Positions 53,354 through 62,223 of a DNA stretch of 64,000 bases are shown piece by piece. This DNA comes from Phycisphaerales bacterium (GTDB taxonomy: Bacteria; Planctomycetota; Phycisphaerae; Phycisphaerales; SM1A02). Position 1 is the first letter of the stretch, and each line of letters starts with the position of its first letter. Location: NCBI GenBank assembly GCA_009691705.1, contig SIAR01000004.1, positions 22,951 to 86,950 of the forward strand, given 5' to 3'. Below the pieces are notes generated by a model. It had not been told where the DNA came from. It searched no databases and worked only from the letters and a program-made list of their open reading frames with translations. Both the position numbers and the translations under genes were made by a program.

Positions 53354-54535
53354 TCACTGCGGCGCTGATCGCAGCGACGCTCCCGAAGCGCGGCGGATTG
53401 CCTCGACGCCAAATCGCGCCCGCACCCGGTCGGCGACTGAATCGAGCCGTCGCTGCCGCTGCGCCTCAGGTTCGGCGAAGAGCGTCGCAGAATCTTGAAG
53501 GGGTTCTAGTCCGCTCACGCTGACACCGATCAATCGGATCGGCACAACGCCTGCCCGTGCCCATCGATCAAAGATCGCACAAACCTCCGACCACAATTCG
53601 CTTGTTACATCCGTTGCGATGGCACGTGACGTGCGCTTGGTCGAAGTCTCAAACTTGCCAGAACGAAACTTCACCGTCACGGTGCGCGCGGCGAACTCTT
53701 GCTGACGCAATCGAATCGCGACCTGTTCGATCTGTTGCAGCAGCACTGCGCGCAGTCGTTCGCAATCGGCCGTGTCGCTGTCAAAGGTCTGCTCTTGACC
53801 AATGCTCTTCGACGCTCTCTCGGGCTCGAGACTTCGATCGTCGATTCCCTGCGCGAGTTTCCACGCCTGCCGACCTCCTTCGCCCAGATCGCGCACAACC
53901 TGCTCTTCGCTGGCGCATTGAAGGTCGGAGAATCGCTGATATCCACGCGCGCGAAATCTCTTCTCTGCCACGGGACCGACCCCCCAGATTCGCGCGATGT
54001 CGAGCGGCGCCAAAAAAGCGCGCGTCTCGTCGAAGGGAACAATCACGACCCCACGCGGCTTCTTCAAATCAGATGCGATCTTTGCGACGAACTTCGACGA
54101 TGCCAACCCGACCGAGCAGTGCAGTCCTATTGCTTCGAACACCCGGATTGGAATCGTGCCTGCCGTCTGCGCTGGATCGCCGAGCAACCGTTGGGTCCCC
54201 GTGAGATCGACAAACGCTTCATCGACCGAGAGTGCCTCCACCAGCGGCGAAAACTGATGCAAGACTTGCATGAACTGCGCAGATAGTTCGCGGTAGCGCG
54301 CATTCCGCGGCGGACGAACGACCGCGTGTGGGCAACACCTTTTGGCCTCAACCATCGGCATCGCCGAATGACAACCAAACGCCCGCGCCTCATAACTCGC
54401 CGCAGCAACCACACTGCGCGGTCCACTGCCCCCCACCAGTACCGGCACTCCAGCAATTGCAGGATCGTCAAGTTGCTCAGCGCTTGCGAAGAACGCGTCG
54501 AGATCGACGTGCGCAATTGTGCGGCGATGCGTCAC
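53354..54535 (-). CDS. dinB: DNA polymerase IV (Y-family)
   Basis: This 393-residue translesion polymerase has the palm motifs HVDLDAFFASAEQ (metal Asp pair) and LSVDEAFVDLTG (Asp-Glu), the finger segment VVAAASYEARAFG, and the little-finger domain after about residue 240. It bypasses damaged bases in the cytoplasm. No visible LexA box upstream could be confirmed. It follows murG by 9 bases on the same strand, an unusual partner. Confidence 0.95.
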   Translation of the reverse strand: MTHRRTIAHVDLDAFFASAEQLDDPAIAGVPVLVGGSGPRSVVAAASYEARAFGCHSAMPMVEAKRCCPHAVVRPPRNARYRELSAQFMQVLHQFSPLVEALSVDEAFVDLTGTQRLLGDPAQTAGTIPIRVFEAIGLHCSVGLASSKFVAKIASDLKKPRGVVIVPFDETRAFLAPLDIARIWGVGPVAEKRFRARGYQRFSDLQCASEEQVVRDLGEGGRQAWKLAQGIDDRSLEPERASKSIGQEQTFDSDTADCERLRAVLLQQIEQVAIRLRQQEFAARTVTVKFRSGKFETSTKRTSRAIATDVTSELWSEVCAIFDRWARAGVVPIRLIGVSVSGLEPLQDSATLFAEPEAQRQRRLDSVADRVRARFGVEAIRRASGASLRSAPQ

Positions 54536-54544
54536 GCCGCGAGG

Positions 54545-55753
54545 CTACGCCCTAGCGCACGACGAGCGAAATGCCTGCCCGCGCAGCAGAAACTCGGCGA
54601 TCTGTTCTGCACTATCGGGCGGTGCCATCTGTTGCAGCGCCTTGCGCATCGCATAGCGCTCTTCTGCGCAAGCCATCAATGCGAGCACCCGTGCGCCCAA
54701 TCCCTGCGCATTCTTTTGGGGATCAATCGCATCTAGTTCCAACGCCGCCGCTCCAACGCGCACAAGCGGCAGCGCATTTTCGCGTTGATGCAAATCTTTG
54801 TGATAGGGGTACGGGGCAAACACAGTCGGCACCTGATTCGCCTGCGCTTCGGCAACCGAACTGGCCCCAGCCCGACTCAGTGCAAGGTCTGCCGCTCCCC
54901 ACGCGATGCCGATGCGGTGCATGAATGGCACGACTGCTGCCCGCACGCCAGACTCGCGCCAAGCGCGTTCATAACGCGCCACTCCCCCCGCAGGATTCCC
55001 ACCGCACAAATGCAAGACTTGCCAATCGCGAAAGCGCTCAGCGTGCACGCCCGCGAGCAAGACCGCAAGCTCGTTGAGACTTTGCGCTCCCTGGGATGCC
55101 CCGGTGATCAACAAGACTGGAACATTTGGATCGAGTCCCAGTTCGGCACGACAGAGTTCTTTTGATGCGGGGGCGAGTGCGATCCTGCGAATGGGCATCC
55201 CGATGATTGCCTGTGCGAAGTTGGGAATGCTAGGAACAGCAACGGCCGAGACCGTCCGTGTCGCACGTCGTGCGACGAGGCGATTCGCGCGGCCAGGGGT
55301 CGCATCTAGATTCACTAACAACACTGGAATTCCAGCTCTTCGAGCTTCGCGGGCGACGACAGGAGTGACGAATCCACCGAGCGAGACGATCCAATTCGGT
55401 TTGGTCGCTGCGATCACTGCGCGCGCGTCTGCCCGCCCACGAAAGAGTCCAAGTATGAATCGCGCGAGTCTCCTGGGGTCGGTCGAGAATGGTTCAGCGC
55501 GAATTGGTGAAAACTCTGCACCCGCTTCAGTCAACATCGCGGCATCAATCGGCCGCCCCGAGCAGGCAAACACCAAGCGTGCGGCAGGATGAATCGATCT
55601 AACGCGCTCGGCGATGGCGAGCCCTGGCGAGATGTGACCACCAGTTCCTCCTCCCGCAAACAAGATGACGGGGACCGCGCCCGACCCCGAAGTTGATTCT
55701 GAACCGTCCATCGGCCAACTCCCTTCATTGACTCGAACCGCGACCCCAGTCAT
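54545..55753 (-). CDS. murG: UDP-GlcNAc:undecaprenyl-pyrophosphoryl-MurNAc-pentapeptide transferase
   Basis: This 402-residue GT28 enzyme makes lipid II. The N-terminal glycine-rich loop is FAGGGTGGHISPGLAIAE, the second is LITGASQGAQSLNELA, and ALSRAGASSVAEAQANQVPTVFAPYPYHKDLHQ is the UDP-GlcNAc site. The N-terminal extension of about 30 residues before the first strand is unusual; a start at 55711 would remove much of it. The ATG at 55753 overlaps the ftsW stop (ATGA). Part of a dcw fragment with ftsW. Confidence 0.95.
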   Translation of the reverse strand: MTGVAVRVNEGSWPMDGSESTSGSGAVPVILFAGGGTGGHISPGLAIAERVRSIHPAARLVFACSGRPIDAAMLTEAGAEFSPIRAEPFSTDPRRLARFILGLFRGRADARAVIAATKPNWIVSLGGFVTPVVAREARRAGIPVLLVNLDATPGRANRLVARRATRTVSAVAVPSIPNFAQAIIGMPIRRIALAPASKELCRAELGLDPNVPVLLITGASQGAQSLNELAVLLAGVHAERFRDWQVLHLCGGNPAGGVARYERAWRESGVRAAVVPFMHRIGIAWGAADLALSRAGASSVAEAQANQVPTVFAPYPYHKDLHQRENALPLVRVGAAALELDAIDPQKNAQGLGARVLALMACAEERYAMRKALQQMAPPDSAEQIAEFLLRGQAFRSSCARA

Positions 55754-57024
55754 TGCGCTCGCACCGCCACTGAACTCTGCGTCGCCCAAGTCGCATGCGT
55801 TGCAGGCGATCCTTGCACCTTTTCGCTCCCTTCACCCCCGTGGGCCAAGAGTGCCGCATCGTCGAGCGCCTCCTCAAGCGCATCTTCGCGCGCGAGCTTC
55901 CGATCCATCGACATGATGAGACCCAGCGAGAAACAAGTCAGCATCCAACCAGTTCCTCCGCGCGAGAGCAGTGGGAGTGCGATCCCCTTCGTTGGTGCGA
56001 GCCCCGTCACAACCAAGATGTTGATCAGCGCCTGAAAGCCGAGCGTTGCCAGTACGCCCAATCCGACCAGTTGTGAATATGGGGGCAGTCTTGATGTCTG
56101 ACCAGTCGCGCGTTTGCCGCGCACCGCTCCGATGATCAACCAACCACACCAGAGCAGTAGTGCATAGAGCGCAATCACCAGAAATGCGCCAATGATTCCC
56201 GTCTCTTCACAGATGATCGCGTAAATGAAATCGGTGGTGCCTTCGGGCAGATATCCGAACTTTTGCACGCTGTTGCCGAGCCCTCGACCGGCGATACCAC
56301 CACCGCTGATTGCCCCCATCGACTGAATGATGTGGTAACCGATCCCTTGCGAATCTGCATACGGATCGAGATATGCAATGATGCGATTCACTCGGTAGGG
56401 ACTCACGATGATGAGGCCAATGAAACCCAAGATTGCAACAGGCGCGAGTAGCGCCGCGTGCCACCAACGACAACCAGCGGCGACCACAACGATCAGCGCG
56501 ATCAACATCACCAGCGTCGCAGTGCCGAGATCTTCAACCGCAATTCCCATCGCGACGAGTGCCGTGAAGGCGACCGGCGGAACAAATCCACCCCAAAATG
56601 ACTTCAGTTTTTCGCCGCGGCTGCAGCACCACCAGGCGAGGATGAGTGGCATCCCCCATTTGGCAATCTCGCTTGGCTGAAATGTGAGCGAACCAACACT
56701 CACCCAGCGGCTCGCGCCATTCACCTCGCGGCCGATTCCAGGCACGTGCACAAGCACGATTCCCGCAAAGATCACAACCATGATCGGCCAAACGGGATTC
56801 CAGAACCCCTTGGCGATGCCAAGTCGTTCGACCGGAATGCGCGAACCGATCAACAGGCATAGCGCCGAGGCGAGTGCAAAGAGTGTCGAGCGACCACCAA
56901 GAATCGCCTCGAAGGTCGTCTTGCTGTCACCCGTCACATCCAAACTCGCTGAGTTGACGAAGACCACTCCCATGACGAGAAGGCAGATGGCACACAGACC
57001 GATACCTTGTCCAGCTCTTAGCAC
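55750..57024 (-). CDS. ftsW: Lipid II polymerase/flippase FtsW (SEDS family)
   Basis: This 424-residue inner-membrane SEDS protein polymerises glycan strands at division. It has ten hydrophobic helices, the motif REVNGASRWVSVGSLTFQPSEIAKWG, LPEGTTDFIYAIICEETG in the large loop, and PTKGIALPLLSRGGTGWM near the last helices. The start is GTG at 57024. The C-terminal cytoplasmic tail of about 50 residues is Ala/Glu-rich. ftsW followed by murG is the usual dcw order; other dcw genes are not seen here. Confidence 0.95.
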   Translation of the reverse strand: MLRAGQGIGLCAICLLVMGVVFVNSASLDVTGDSKTTFEAILGGRSTLFALASALCLLIGSRIPVERLGIAKGFWNPVWPIMVVIFAGIVLVHVPGIGREVNGASRWVSVGSLTFQPSEIAKWGMPLILAWWCCSRGEKLKSFWGGFVPPVAFTALVAMGIAVEDLGTATLVMLIALIVVVAAGCRWWHAALLAPVAILGFIGLIIVSPYRVNRIIAYLDPYADSQGIGYHIIQSMGAISGGGIAGRGLGNSVQKFGYLPEGTTDFIYAIICEETGIIGAFLVIALYALLLWCGWLIIGAVRGKRATGQTSRLPPYSQLVGLGVLATLGFQALINILVVTGLAPTKGIALPLLSRGGTGWMLTCFSLGLIMSMDRKLAREDALEEALDDAALLAHGGEGSEKVQGSPATHATWATQSSVAVRAQ

Positions 57025-57074
57025 CTTGGATTTATCGGCAACTCACCTCGATTCCCCCAAAGTTTGCGTCGGAC

Positions 57075-58754
57075 ATGAGTACGCTCGACCTCCCTTCCAT
57101 GCTGCCGGTATACCTCGAAACATTCGGCTGCCAGATGAATGAGCTCGACAGCGAACTCGTGCAGGGACAACTCGGAGCGCTGGGGTACACATTCGTCGAC
57201 CGAGTCGAAGACGCGACTGTGATTCTCTTCAACACCTGCTCAGTGCGCGAGCAGGCCGAGCAGAAGGCGTACAGCCGCATCGGAATCGTCGGCGCTCGAA
57301 AACGCGCTGGAGAAGAGCTCATTCTGGGCGTGATCGGCTGCATGGCTGAACGGGATGGACTCGACCTCTTTCGGCGCCATCCACAGGTCGATCTCATGTG
57401 TGGACCGGGCGAACTCGACCGTTTGCCGCAACTCATCGACAATGTGAGGCGCACGCAGGTGGCGCAGCGGTACGAACTAACTGAACCTCTCGCACTCGCT
57501 GACCGAACGGCACTTGCGGGCAATAAGAGTCGCCGCTCAACAACGCTCGCTGCTGCACAGGACAACCTTGAGTCTCTCGATCTTTCGCGCGCATTCGACC
57601 CTGTTTCGCGCGGCACCACGCGGCACAGCGCGTATGTGCGAATAACCCGTGGGTGCAACAAGTTCTGCACCTACTGCGTCGTTCCAAACACACGCGGCGC
57701 AGAGATTCACCGCCCTCCAAACCACATCGTCGACGAGTGCAAGCGACTCGTTGATGCTGGTGTTGTCGAAATCACACTGCTTGGGCAGACCGTCAATCAC
57801 TATCGGTACCAACACGGAAGCGCCATCACGATCGATGGACGCGAAGCGCCGCAGGTGGGTCCAGGGCTCTCGGCATTTCGTACCGCGGCAAAGACGGGCG
57901 CCCGCATCACTACCTTCGCCGACCTCTTGCGACGAATTCACGAAGAGGTGCCCGCGCTCAAACGCTTGCGTTTTCTCACGAGTTACCCGCGCGATTTCGG
58001 TGATGACATCCTCAGCGTTATGCGTGATTCGCCGCGGATTTGCCGCTATTTGCACGTACCTGCGCAAAGTGGATCCGATCGCATTCTTCGCTTGATGAAT
58101 CGTGGATACACCGTTGGCGAATACCTTGAATTCGTGGAGCGGGCAATGAACATGCTGCCGGGATTGTGCATCGCGGGCGACTTCATCGTTGGGTTTCCAA
58201 CTGAGACCGACGACGACTTCGAGGCCTCGTGTGCACTGGTGCGGCGCATTCCCTTCAAGAACAACTTCATTTTCAAATACTCGCCGCGCCCTGGAACGAT
58301 GGCATTCGATCGAATCAGAGATGACGTGCCAGACGCCGTAAAACGCGTTAGAAACAATCAACTCCTGGCGCTTCAGACGGATGTCTCGCGCCGCGTGCAC
58401 GAGAGCTTCGTCGCAACGCGAGTGGAGGTGCTTTTCGACGAGGTCCGAGTGAACCGAATCGCTCGCGAATCAGGCCCACTCAGCCAGATGACCGTACTTG
58501 GACGAAACATTTCCCAATCCCCTTCCGCACAAACCATCGACCGGGATCAAAACGTGCAGTGCGTTGGAAGAACGGCAGGAGACATCATTTTTGCTCTTCC
58601 GTGCGATTCAGAGGCGTCGGCAGCCGTTTTAGTAGGAAAAACTGCGTTTGTGGACGTTTTGAACGCCACGCCACTCTTGCTTTGCGGTGCGCTCTCGGCT
58701 TCTCCCGCCGCTGAGACTCCCCAATTTCATGGTTTTTTCAATCACAAAATTTGA
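57075..58754 (+). CDS. miaB: tRNA-2-methylthio-N6-dimethylallyladenosine synthase
   Basis: This 559-residue radical-SAM methylthiotransferase modifies A37. The N-terminal UPF0004 domain has FGCQMNELDSE, FNTCSVREQAEQK and GVIGCMAER (three Cys for the auxiliary cluster); the radical-SAM motif is RGCNKFCTYCVVP (CxxxCxxC); a TRAM domain covers the end. It is longer than E. coli MiaB, mainly from an insert near residues 140-190 and 250-290. Divergent from ftsW by 50 bases, and the last codons run into a non-coding 100-base gap. Confidence 0.95.
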   Translation: MSTLDLPSMLPVYLETFGCQMNELDSELVQGQLGALGYTFVDRVEDATVILFNTCSVREQAEQKAYSRIGIVGARKRAGEELILGVIGCMAERDGLDLFRRHPQVDLMCGPGELDRLPQLIDNVRRTQVAQRYELTEPLALADRTALAGNKSRRSTTLAAAQDNLESLDLSRAFDPVSRGTTRHSAYVRITRGCNKFCTYCVVPNTRGAEIHRPPNHIVDECKRLVDAGVVEITLLGQTVNHYRYQHGSAITIDGREAPQVGPGLSAFRTAAKTGARITTFADLLRRIHEEVPALKRLRFLTSYPRDFGDDILSVMRDSPRICRYLHVPAQSGSDRILRLMNRGYTVGEYLEFVERAMNMLPGLCIAGDFIVGFPTETDDDFEASCALVRRIPFKNNFIFKYSPRPGTMAFDRIRDDVPDAVKRVRNNQLLALQTDVSRRVHESFVATRVEVLFDEVRVNRIARESGPLSQMTVLGRNISQSPSAQTIDRDQNVQCVGRTAGDIIFALPCDSEASAAVLVGKTAFVDVLNATPLLLCGALSASPAAETPQFHGFFNHKI

Positions 58755-58854
58755 CGAGACTCAAATCGGGGATAGTTTGAATGTGGAGAGTCTGGAAAAA
58801 GGGATGTGTCGATCCTGTTTCGCTTCCCCCTTTATTTGGAAAGGTCTCTTCCCT

Positions 58855-59505
58855 ATGAAATCCTATGCAGTTCTTGGTGCAGTGGCTCTCATCTCTTCAG
58901 CCGCAAGCGCAACGTTTACCGGTGTCACAGTTGTTGATACCACGGTGGGCGGTCGTACCGTTTCGTCCATCTGGGCGAATTTCAGCTCGTCCACCGAGCG
59001 CATTCTGAACGTCTTCGACTTCATGAATATCTCTGGAACCATGGGTGCACTGCACACCGACAACGCCTTTGGCGATGTCGACAGTGATGGCGACGGCTAC
59101 GCCGACGTCTTCGGCGCAACCGGAGCTTGGTCACAGACGTGGAACAGTGCCGCAGGCATCCCATCTGACTCATTCGTTGCGATCGGCGCCCCTGGTCCAG
59201 TTGCGCTCGACCCCGGCTTCACCGGCCCATTCATCAGCACCGGCATCGCCAATCTCTCGGGTTGGTATGACAGCACCCCAGGTACACAAAACCTTGCGGG
59301 CGCGACCATGAAGATCAAGGTCATGCAGATTGCTCGTCTCACCGGTAGTGCTTACTACACAGGCAACTTCACCGTTGGATATGCCGCTCTCGGCAGCACA
59401 ACTGCTCTGTTCGGAGCAGGAACATTTACAATCGGCATTCCAGCTCCAGGCGCGGTTGCGCTCCTCGGTCTCGCTGGTCTCGTCAGCCGCCGCCGTCGCG
59501 CCTAA
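58855..59505 (+). CDS. Secreted PEP-CTERM protein (first of tandem pair)
   Basis: This 216-residue protein has a signal peptide (ending SSAASA) and a beta-rich domain with DTTVGGRTVSSIWANFSSSTERILNVFDF and MKIKVMQIARLTGSA. The tail PAPGAVALLGLAGL then SRRRRA is the PEP-CTERM signal, nearly identical to that of the 30176 gene. The ATG at 58855 is chosen for the signal peptide; a frame extending from 58687 overlaps miaB. A hairpin and terminator follow. The neighbour at 59742 shares domain motifs, so they look like paralogues. Function unknown. Confidence 0.88.
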   Translation: MKSYAVLGAVALISSAASATFTGVTVVDTTVGGRTVSSIWANFSSSTERILNVFDFMNISGTMGALHTDNAFGDVDSDGDGYADVFGATGAWSQTWNSAAGIPSDSFVAIGAPGPVALDPGFTGPFISTGIANLSGWYDSTPGTQNLAGATMKIKVMQIARLTGSAYYTGNFTVGYAALGSTTALFGAGTFTIGIPAPGAVALLGLAGLVSRRRRA

Positions 59506-59521
59506 TGCACGACTGACGGTT

Positions 59522-59548
59522 GAGTTCTCGGGTTTGACCTGAGAACTC
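59522..59548. other. Inverted repeat after PEP-CTERM gene
   Basis: Two arms of 12 bases (59522-59533, 59537-59548; GAGTTCTCGGGT and ACCTGAGAACTC) pair with one mismatch around a 3-base loop. There is no T-run directly after it. It sits 17 bases after the stop, just before the terminator at 59567, and could stabilise the mRNA 3' end or bind a regulator. Confidence 0.7.
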
Positions 59549-59566
59549 TCATTGGGAAGCGATTTC

Positions 59567-59602
59567 AACCACCACCCCTAAAAAAGGTGGTGGTTTTTCC
59601 TT
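59567..59602 (+). terminator. Rho-independent terminator
   Basis: A 10-base perfect stem (59567-59576 with 59586-59595, AACCACCACC with GGTGGTGGTT) is followed by a T-rich tract. It closes the first PEP-CTERM gene. Confidence 0.92.
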
Positions 59603-59741
59603 TTTTAACTTGCATTTGTCTGATCTCGGCGCATACTCAGGGCGTTGCTTGATAGCGACTGCCCACACTGGTGCAGCACTATGGGAGAGCAGATCGCCGC
59701 TGGGAGGCGCCGATCTGAAAACGAAGGAAAGGGAATGAGAG

Positions 59742-60416
59742 ATGAATTATAGATCTAGAATCGTTAAGGCCGTCGTCGGCAAGCTCTTTGGGATCATGAC
59801 GCTCATGACGTTCATGACTGTGTCCTCGCCCCAAGCAGAAGCGAGTTTTACAAATGTCTCGGTATCTGCTGCTCAGATTGCCAATGGACGGTACGTCTAC
59901 AGCGTCTACGCGCACTTCTCCGCAGCGACCGATCAGATTGCCAAAGTGAAAAACTGGCACGTCACGAGTGGAACGATGATGAATGTTCAGCACTCCGACG
60001 CTGCCATGCCGCTCGGCTCATGGAATCCCATCTGGTCGACGGCTGAAGACGGGGCCGTGGCGAGCGATTCGTACGTCTCGATCACCGGACTTTGGAACGA
60101 CCAAGGAACGGTCTTGAGTTGGACGAACGGCGGGTCATCCATCGTAGCCGGCGCCTCGTGGGGTCTTCCCGCCATGAGTTCTGGCGGCGTTATTGTTGGA
60201 TCAACGCTCAAAGTAAAAATCATGCAGATTGCGGGCCTAAACTTGGTTCCACAGATCTTTCAGTTTTCTGCTGGTCTTGATGTTGATTGGCGATCATCAG
60301 CCACTATGCCAAACCAGACCGGCAGCGGAACATTCACGATTCCGAGTCCTGGGTCACTGTTGCTCGGCTCGATCGCGCTTGTCACAAAGGCCCGTTCGCG
60401 CACGCGCCGCGACTGA
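59742..60416 (+). CDS. Secreted protein with variant PEP-CTERM-like tail (second of tandem pair)
   Basis: This 224-residue protein has a long signal (ending QAEA), and the same core as its neighbour: SFTNVSVSAAQIANGRYVYSVYAHFSAATDQI and LKVKIMQIAGLNL correspond to FTGVTVVDTTVGGRT and MKIKVMQIARLTG. The tail IPSPGSLLLGSIALV then Arg-rich end is a variant PEP-CTERM. GGAAAGGG lies 9 bases upstream of the ATG. It appears to be a diverged duplicate, kept with its own signals. Confidence 0.82.
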   Translation: MNYRSRIVKAVVGKLFGIMTLMTFMTVSSPQAEASFTNVSVSAAQIANGRYVYSVYAHFSAATDQIAKVKNWHVTSGTMMNVQHSDAAMPLGSWNPIWSTAEDGAVASDSYVSITGLWNDQGTVLSWTNGGSSIVAGASWGLPAMSSGGVIVGSTLKVKIMQIAGLNLVPQIFQFSAGLDVDWRSSATMPNQTGSGTFTIPSPGSLLLGSIALVTKARSRTRRD

Positions 60417-60459
60417 TCCCACCCACGAAACACGCACGAATCATTCTCTGCACTCGCAT

Positions 60460-60486
60460 TGCGCCGACGGCTCATCCCGTCGGCGC
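60460..60486 (+). terminator. Possible terminator hairpin
   Basis: A 10-base GC-rich stem (GCGCCGACGG paired with CCGTCGGCGC) around a short loop is followed by TTGGGGTTTT, a weak T-run. It lies 44 bases after the stop of the second PEP-CTERM gene. Exact right edge is approximate. Confidence 0.45.
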
Positions 60487-60658
60487 TTGGGGTTTTGCGG
60501 CGTCGTTTTGCCAACACATAACCGAAAACTATCCCAATGTGTCGCGAAAATGTTGCCACAACCAATTTCTTGGGTTACCATATCGCTGTGGTGGTGCTCT
60601 GTACTCGAACTGCGTCGCGTGACGCTGTTCTCGCATTCATTCATCGGAGAATAAAATC

Positions 60659-62089
60659 GTGAAGACTGGAACAATCGTCGGTGTGCTCGGACTTGGTGGA
60701 CTGGCCGTTTTTATTGGGCAACTAAATGCGACTGCGCTTCCAGGTGGTAGCGGTGGCGATGGCGGTGTTGCCGCCGGACCAGACGTGATTGTCGGCGCGC
60801 TACCTGACATCTCTCACTACGCGCCGGCGATCTGGCAGGGCGTCACCTACTGCGCATACGCAGTCGGCACGACCAGTTGCAACATCGGCAACCAACAGTT
60901 GCTCTGGGAACCGAATCCAGCGACGACGCATCCTGTGATGCCTCAGAACATCTACCGCGTCAAGAATGGCGTGATCAAGCAGATCGGACAGAGTTGGATC
61001 AAGCACGGCTTCTGCGCCCTTCAAGGAACGCTCTGCGGCGCGTGCACTCCAGCGGGTGGCGGTTGCCCAACAGTTCTGGGAATTGGATGCTCCGATCCAT
61101 ATTCTTCAGGTCTCAATGGCGGACAGAGCGACCTCAAGAGTCGGTATGGAGTCAATGCATCAACTGGTGTTTACTCTGGAACGTACGCAGATCCTCCGAT
61201 TCCATCGGGATATCCAAGCACGATTCGCGAGCGCATCACCGTGCCTAAGAACGATCTCGATTCGACGATGAATGCCGGTGCCCAGTACTTCATCGAAGGT
61301 CAATATGTTCAGGTTCAAGATGCAGCGGCCGGCAACGACAATAACAACGCGTCGTACCGCAAGATCACTGTCAGCACCACCTACTCGACCACGACCGGGT
61401 ATGCGTTGACCCTCACGGGCGCAACGTTTCAGCAGATCCCTGCGATCTACGCTTGGCAAACAGTGCACACGGATGTCGCGATTCGCGAATACGACGTTGC
61501 TGGAGACGGTCGATTCATCATCGGAAGCCGGGCAACTTTGAATACTAATGGCACTTATCACTATTCGTACGCGGTCTTCAATCTCAACAGCGATCGCAAC
61601 GGTGGATCGTTCTCAGTGCCATTGGCAACGGGCGTCGTGCTGACCAACATCTCGTATCACGCGCCGTTCAACCACTCTGGCGACACGTACACGAACGTCC
61701 CTTGGACGTCGACGACAACGGCGAGCGCGATCACCTGGACTTGTGAACCGAATACCAACGCAAACGCTCACGCGATTCGCTGGTCGACGATGCATACGTT
61801 TGAGTTCGACGCCAATTCCCCGCCAACGGATGCTTCACAGGTGCTCACTCTGGGTATCTGGAAGGCTCCAACCGCATCGAGCACTGCAACGTCGGTTTCT
61901 GTGCAAGGCAAGAAGCCGCTTCCAGTGGCTCCTCCTTGCGCTCCTTCCGATCTCAACTGCGACGGCACGATCGATGGCGCTGACCTCGCAACACTGCTCA
62001 GTTGCTGGGGATCGGCGTGCGGCGACGTGAACAACGACGCCGCAACCGACGGCGCAGACTTGGCGATCATGCTCTCGGCTTGGAACTAA
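60659..62089 (+). CDS. Secreted protein with dockerin-like C-terminal repeats
   Basis: This 476-residue protein starts at GTG 60659 with CGGAGA 9 bases upstream, and has a signal segment (about 25 residues). The main part is Cys-containing and beta-rich with Thr/Ser/Asn-rich strands; CGACTPAGGGCP and CSDPYSSGLNGGQSDLKSRYG suggest an extracellular domain of unknown family, of the type found in planctomycete secreted proteins. Two dockerin-like repeats close it: DLNCDGTIDGADLATLLSCWG and DVNNDAATDGADLAIMLSAW. A strong terminator follows 37 bases later. Function unknown. Confidence 0.82.
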   Translation: MKTGTIVGVLGLGGLAVFIGQLNATALPGGSGGDGGVAAGPDVIVGALPDISHYAPAIWQGVTYCAYAVGTTSCNIGNQQLLWEPNPATTHPVMPQNIYRVKNGVIKQIGQSWIKHGFCALQGTLCGACTPAGGGCPTVLGIGCSDPYSSGLNGGQSDLKSRYGVNASTGVYSGTYADPPIPSGYPSTIRERITVPKNDLDSTMNAGAQYFIEGQYVQVQDAAAGNDNNNASYRKITVSTTYSTTTGYALTLTGATFQQIPAIYAWQTVHTDVAIREYDVAGDGRFIIGSRATLNTNGTYHYSYAVFNLNSDRNGGSFSVPLATGVVLTNISYHAPFNHSGDTYTNVPWTSTTTASAITWTCEPNTNANAHAIRWSTMHTFEFDANSPPTDASQVLTLGIWKAPTASSTATSVSVQGKKPLPVAPPCAPSDLNCDGTIDGADLATLLSCWGSACGDVNNDAATDGADLAIMLSAWN

Positions 62090-62126
62090 ATAGTTTTTTC
62101 TCGCCAATTATCAAACCGATTCTCAA

Positions 62127-62156
62127 ACCGCCCAGCACCCGCTGGGCGGTTTTTTG
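62127..62156 (+). terminator. Rho-independent terminator
   Basis: A perfect 10-base stem (62127-62136 ACCGCCCAGC with 62141-62150 GCTGGGCGGT), loop ACCC and a TTTTTT run follow the dockerin-tailed gene. Confidence 0.95.
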
Positions 62157-62223
62157 TCGCCGAAATCTCTCCATTTTTCTGTGGTTTGGTGGATGAATCC
62201 TACGCATGGGTTACATTTCGCTC

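Noticed and set aside
57075..58754. miaB as a possible rimO or mtaB
   Set aside because: N-terminal motifs FGCQMNELDSE and FNTCSVRE are of MiaB type; RimO and MtaB have different patterns at these places.
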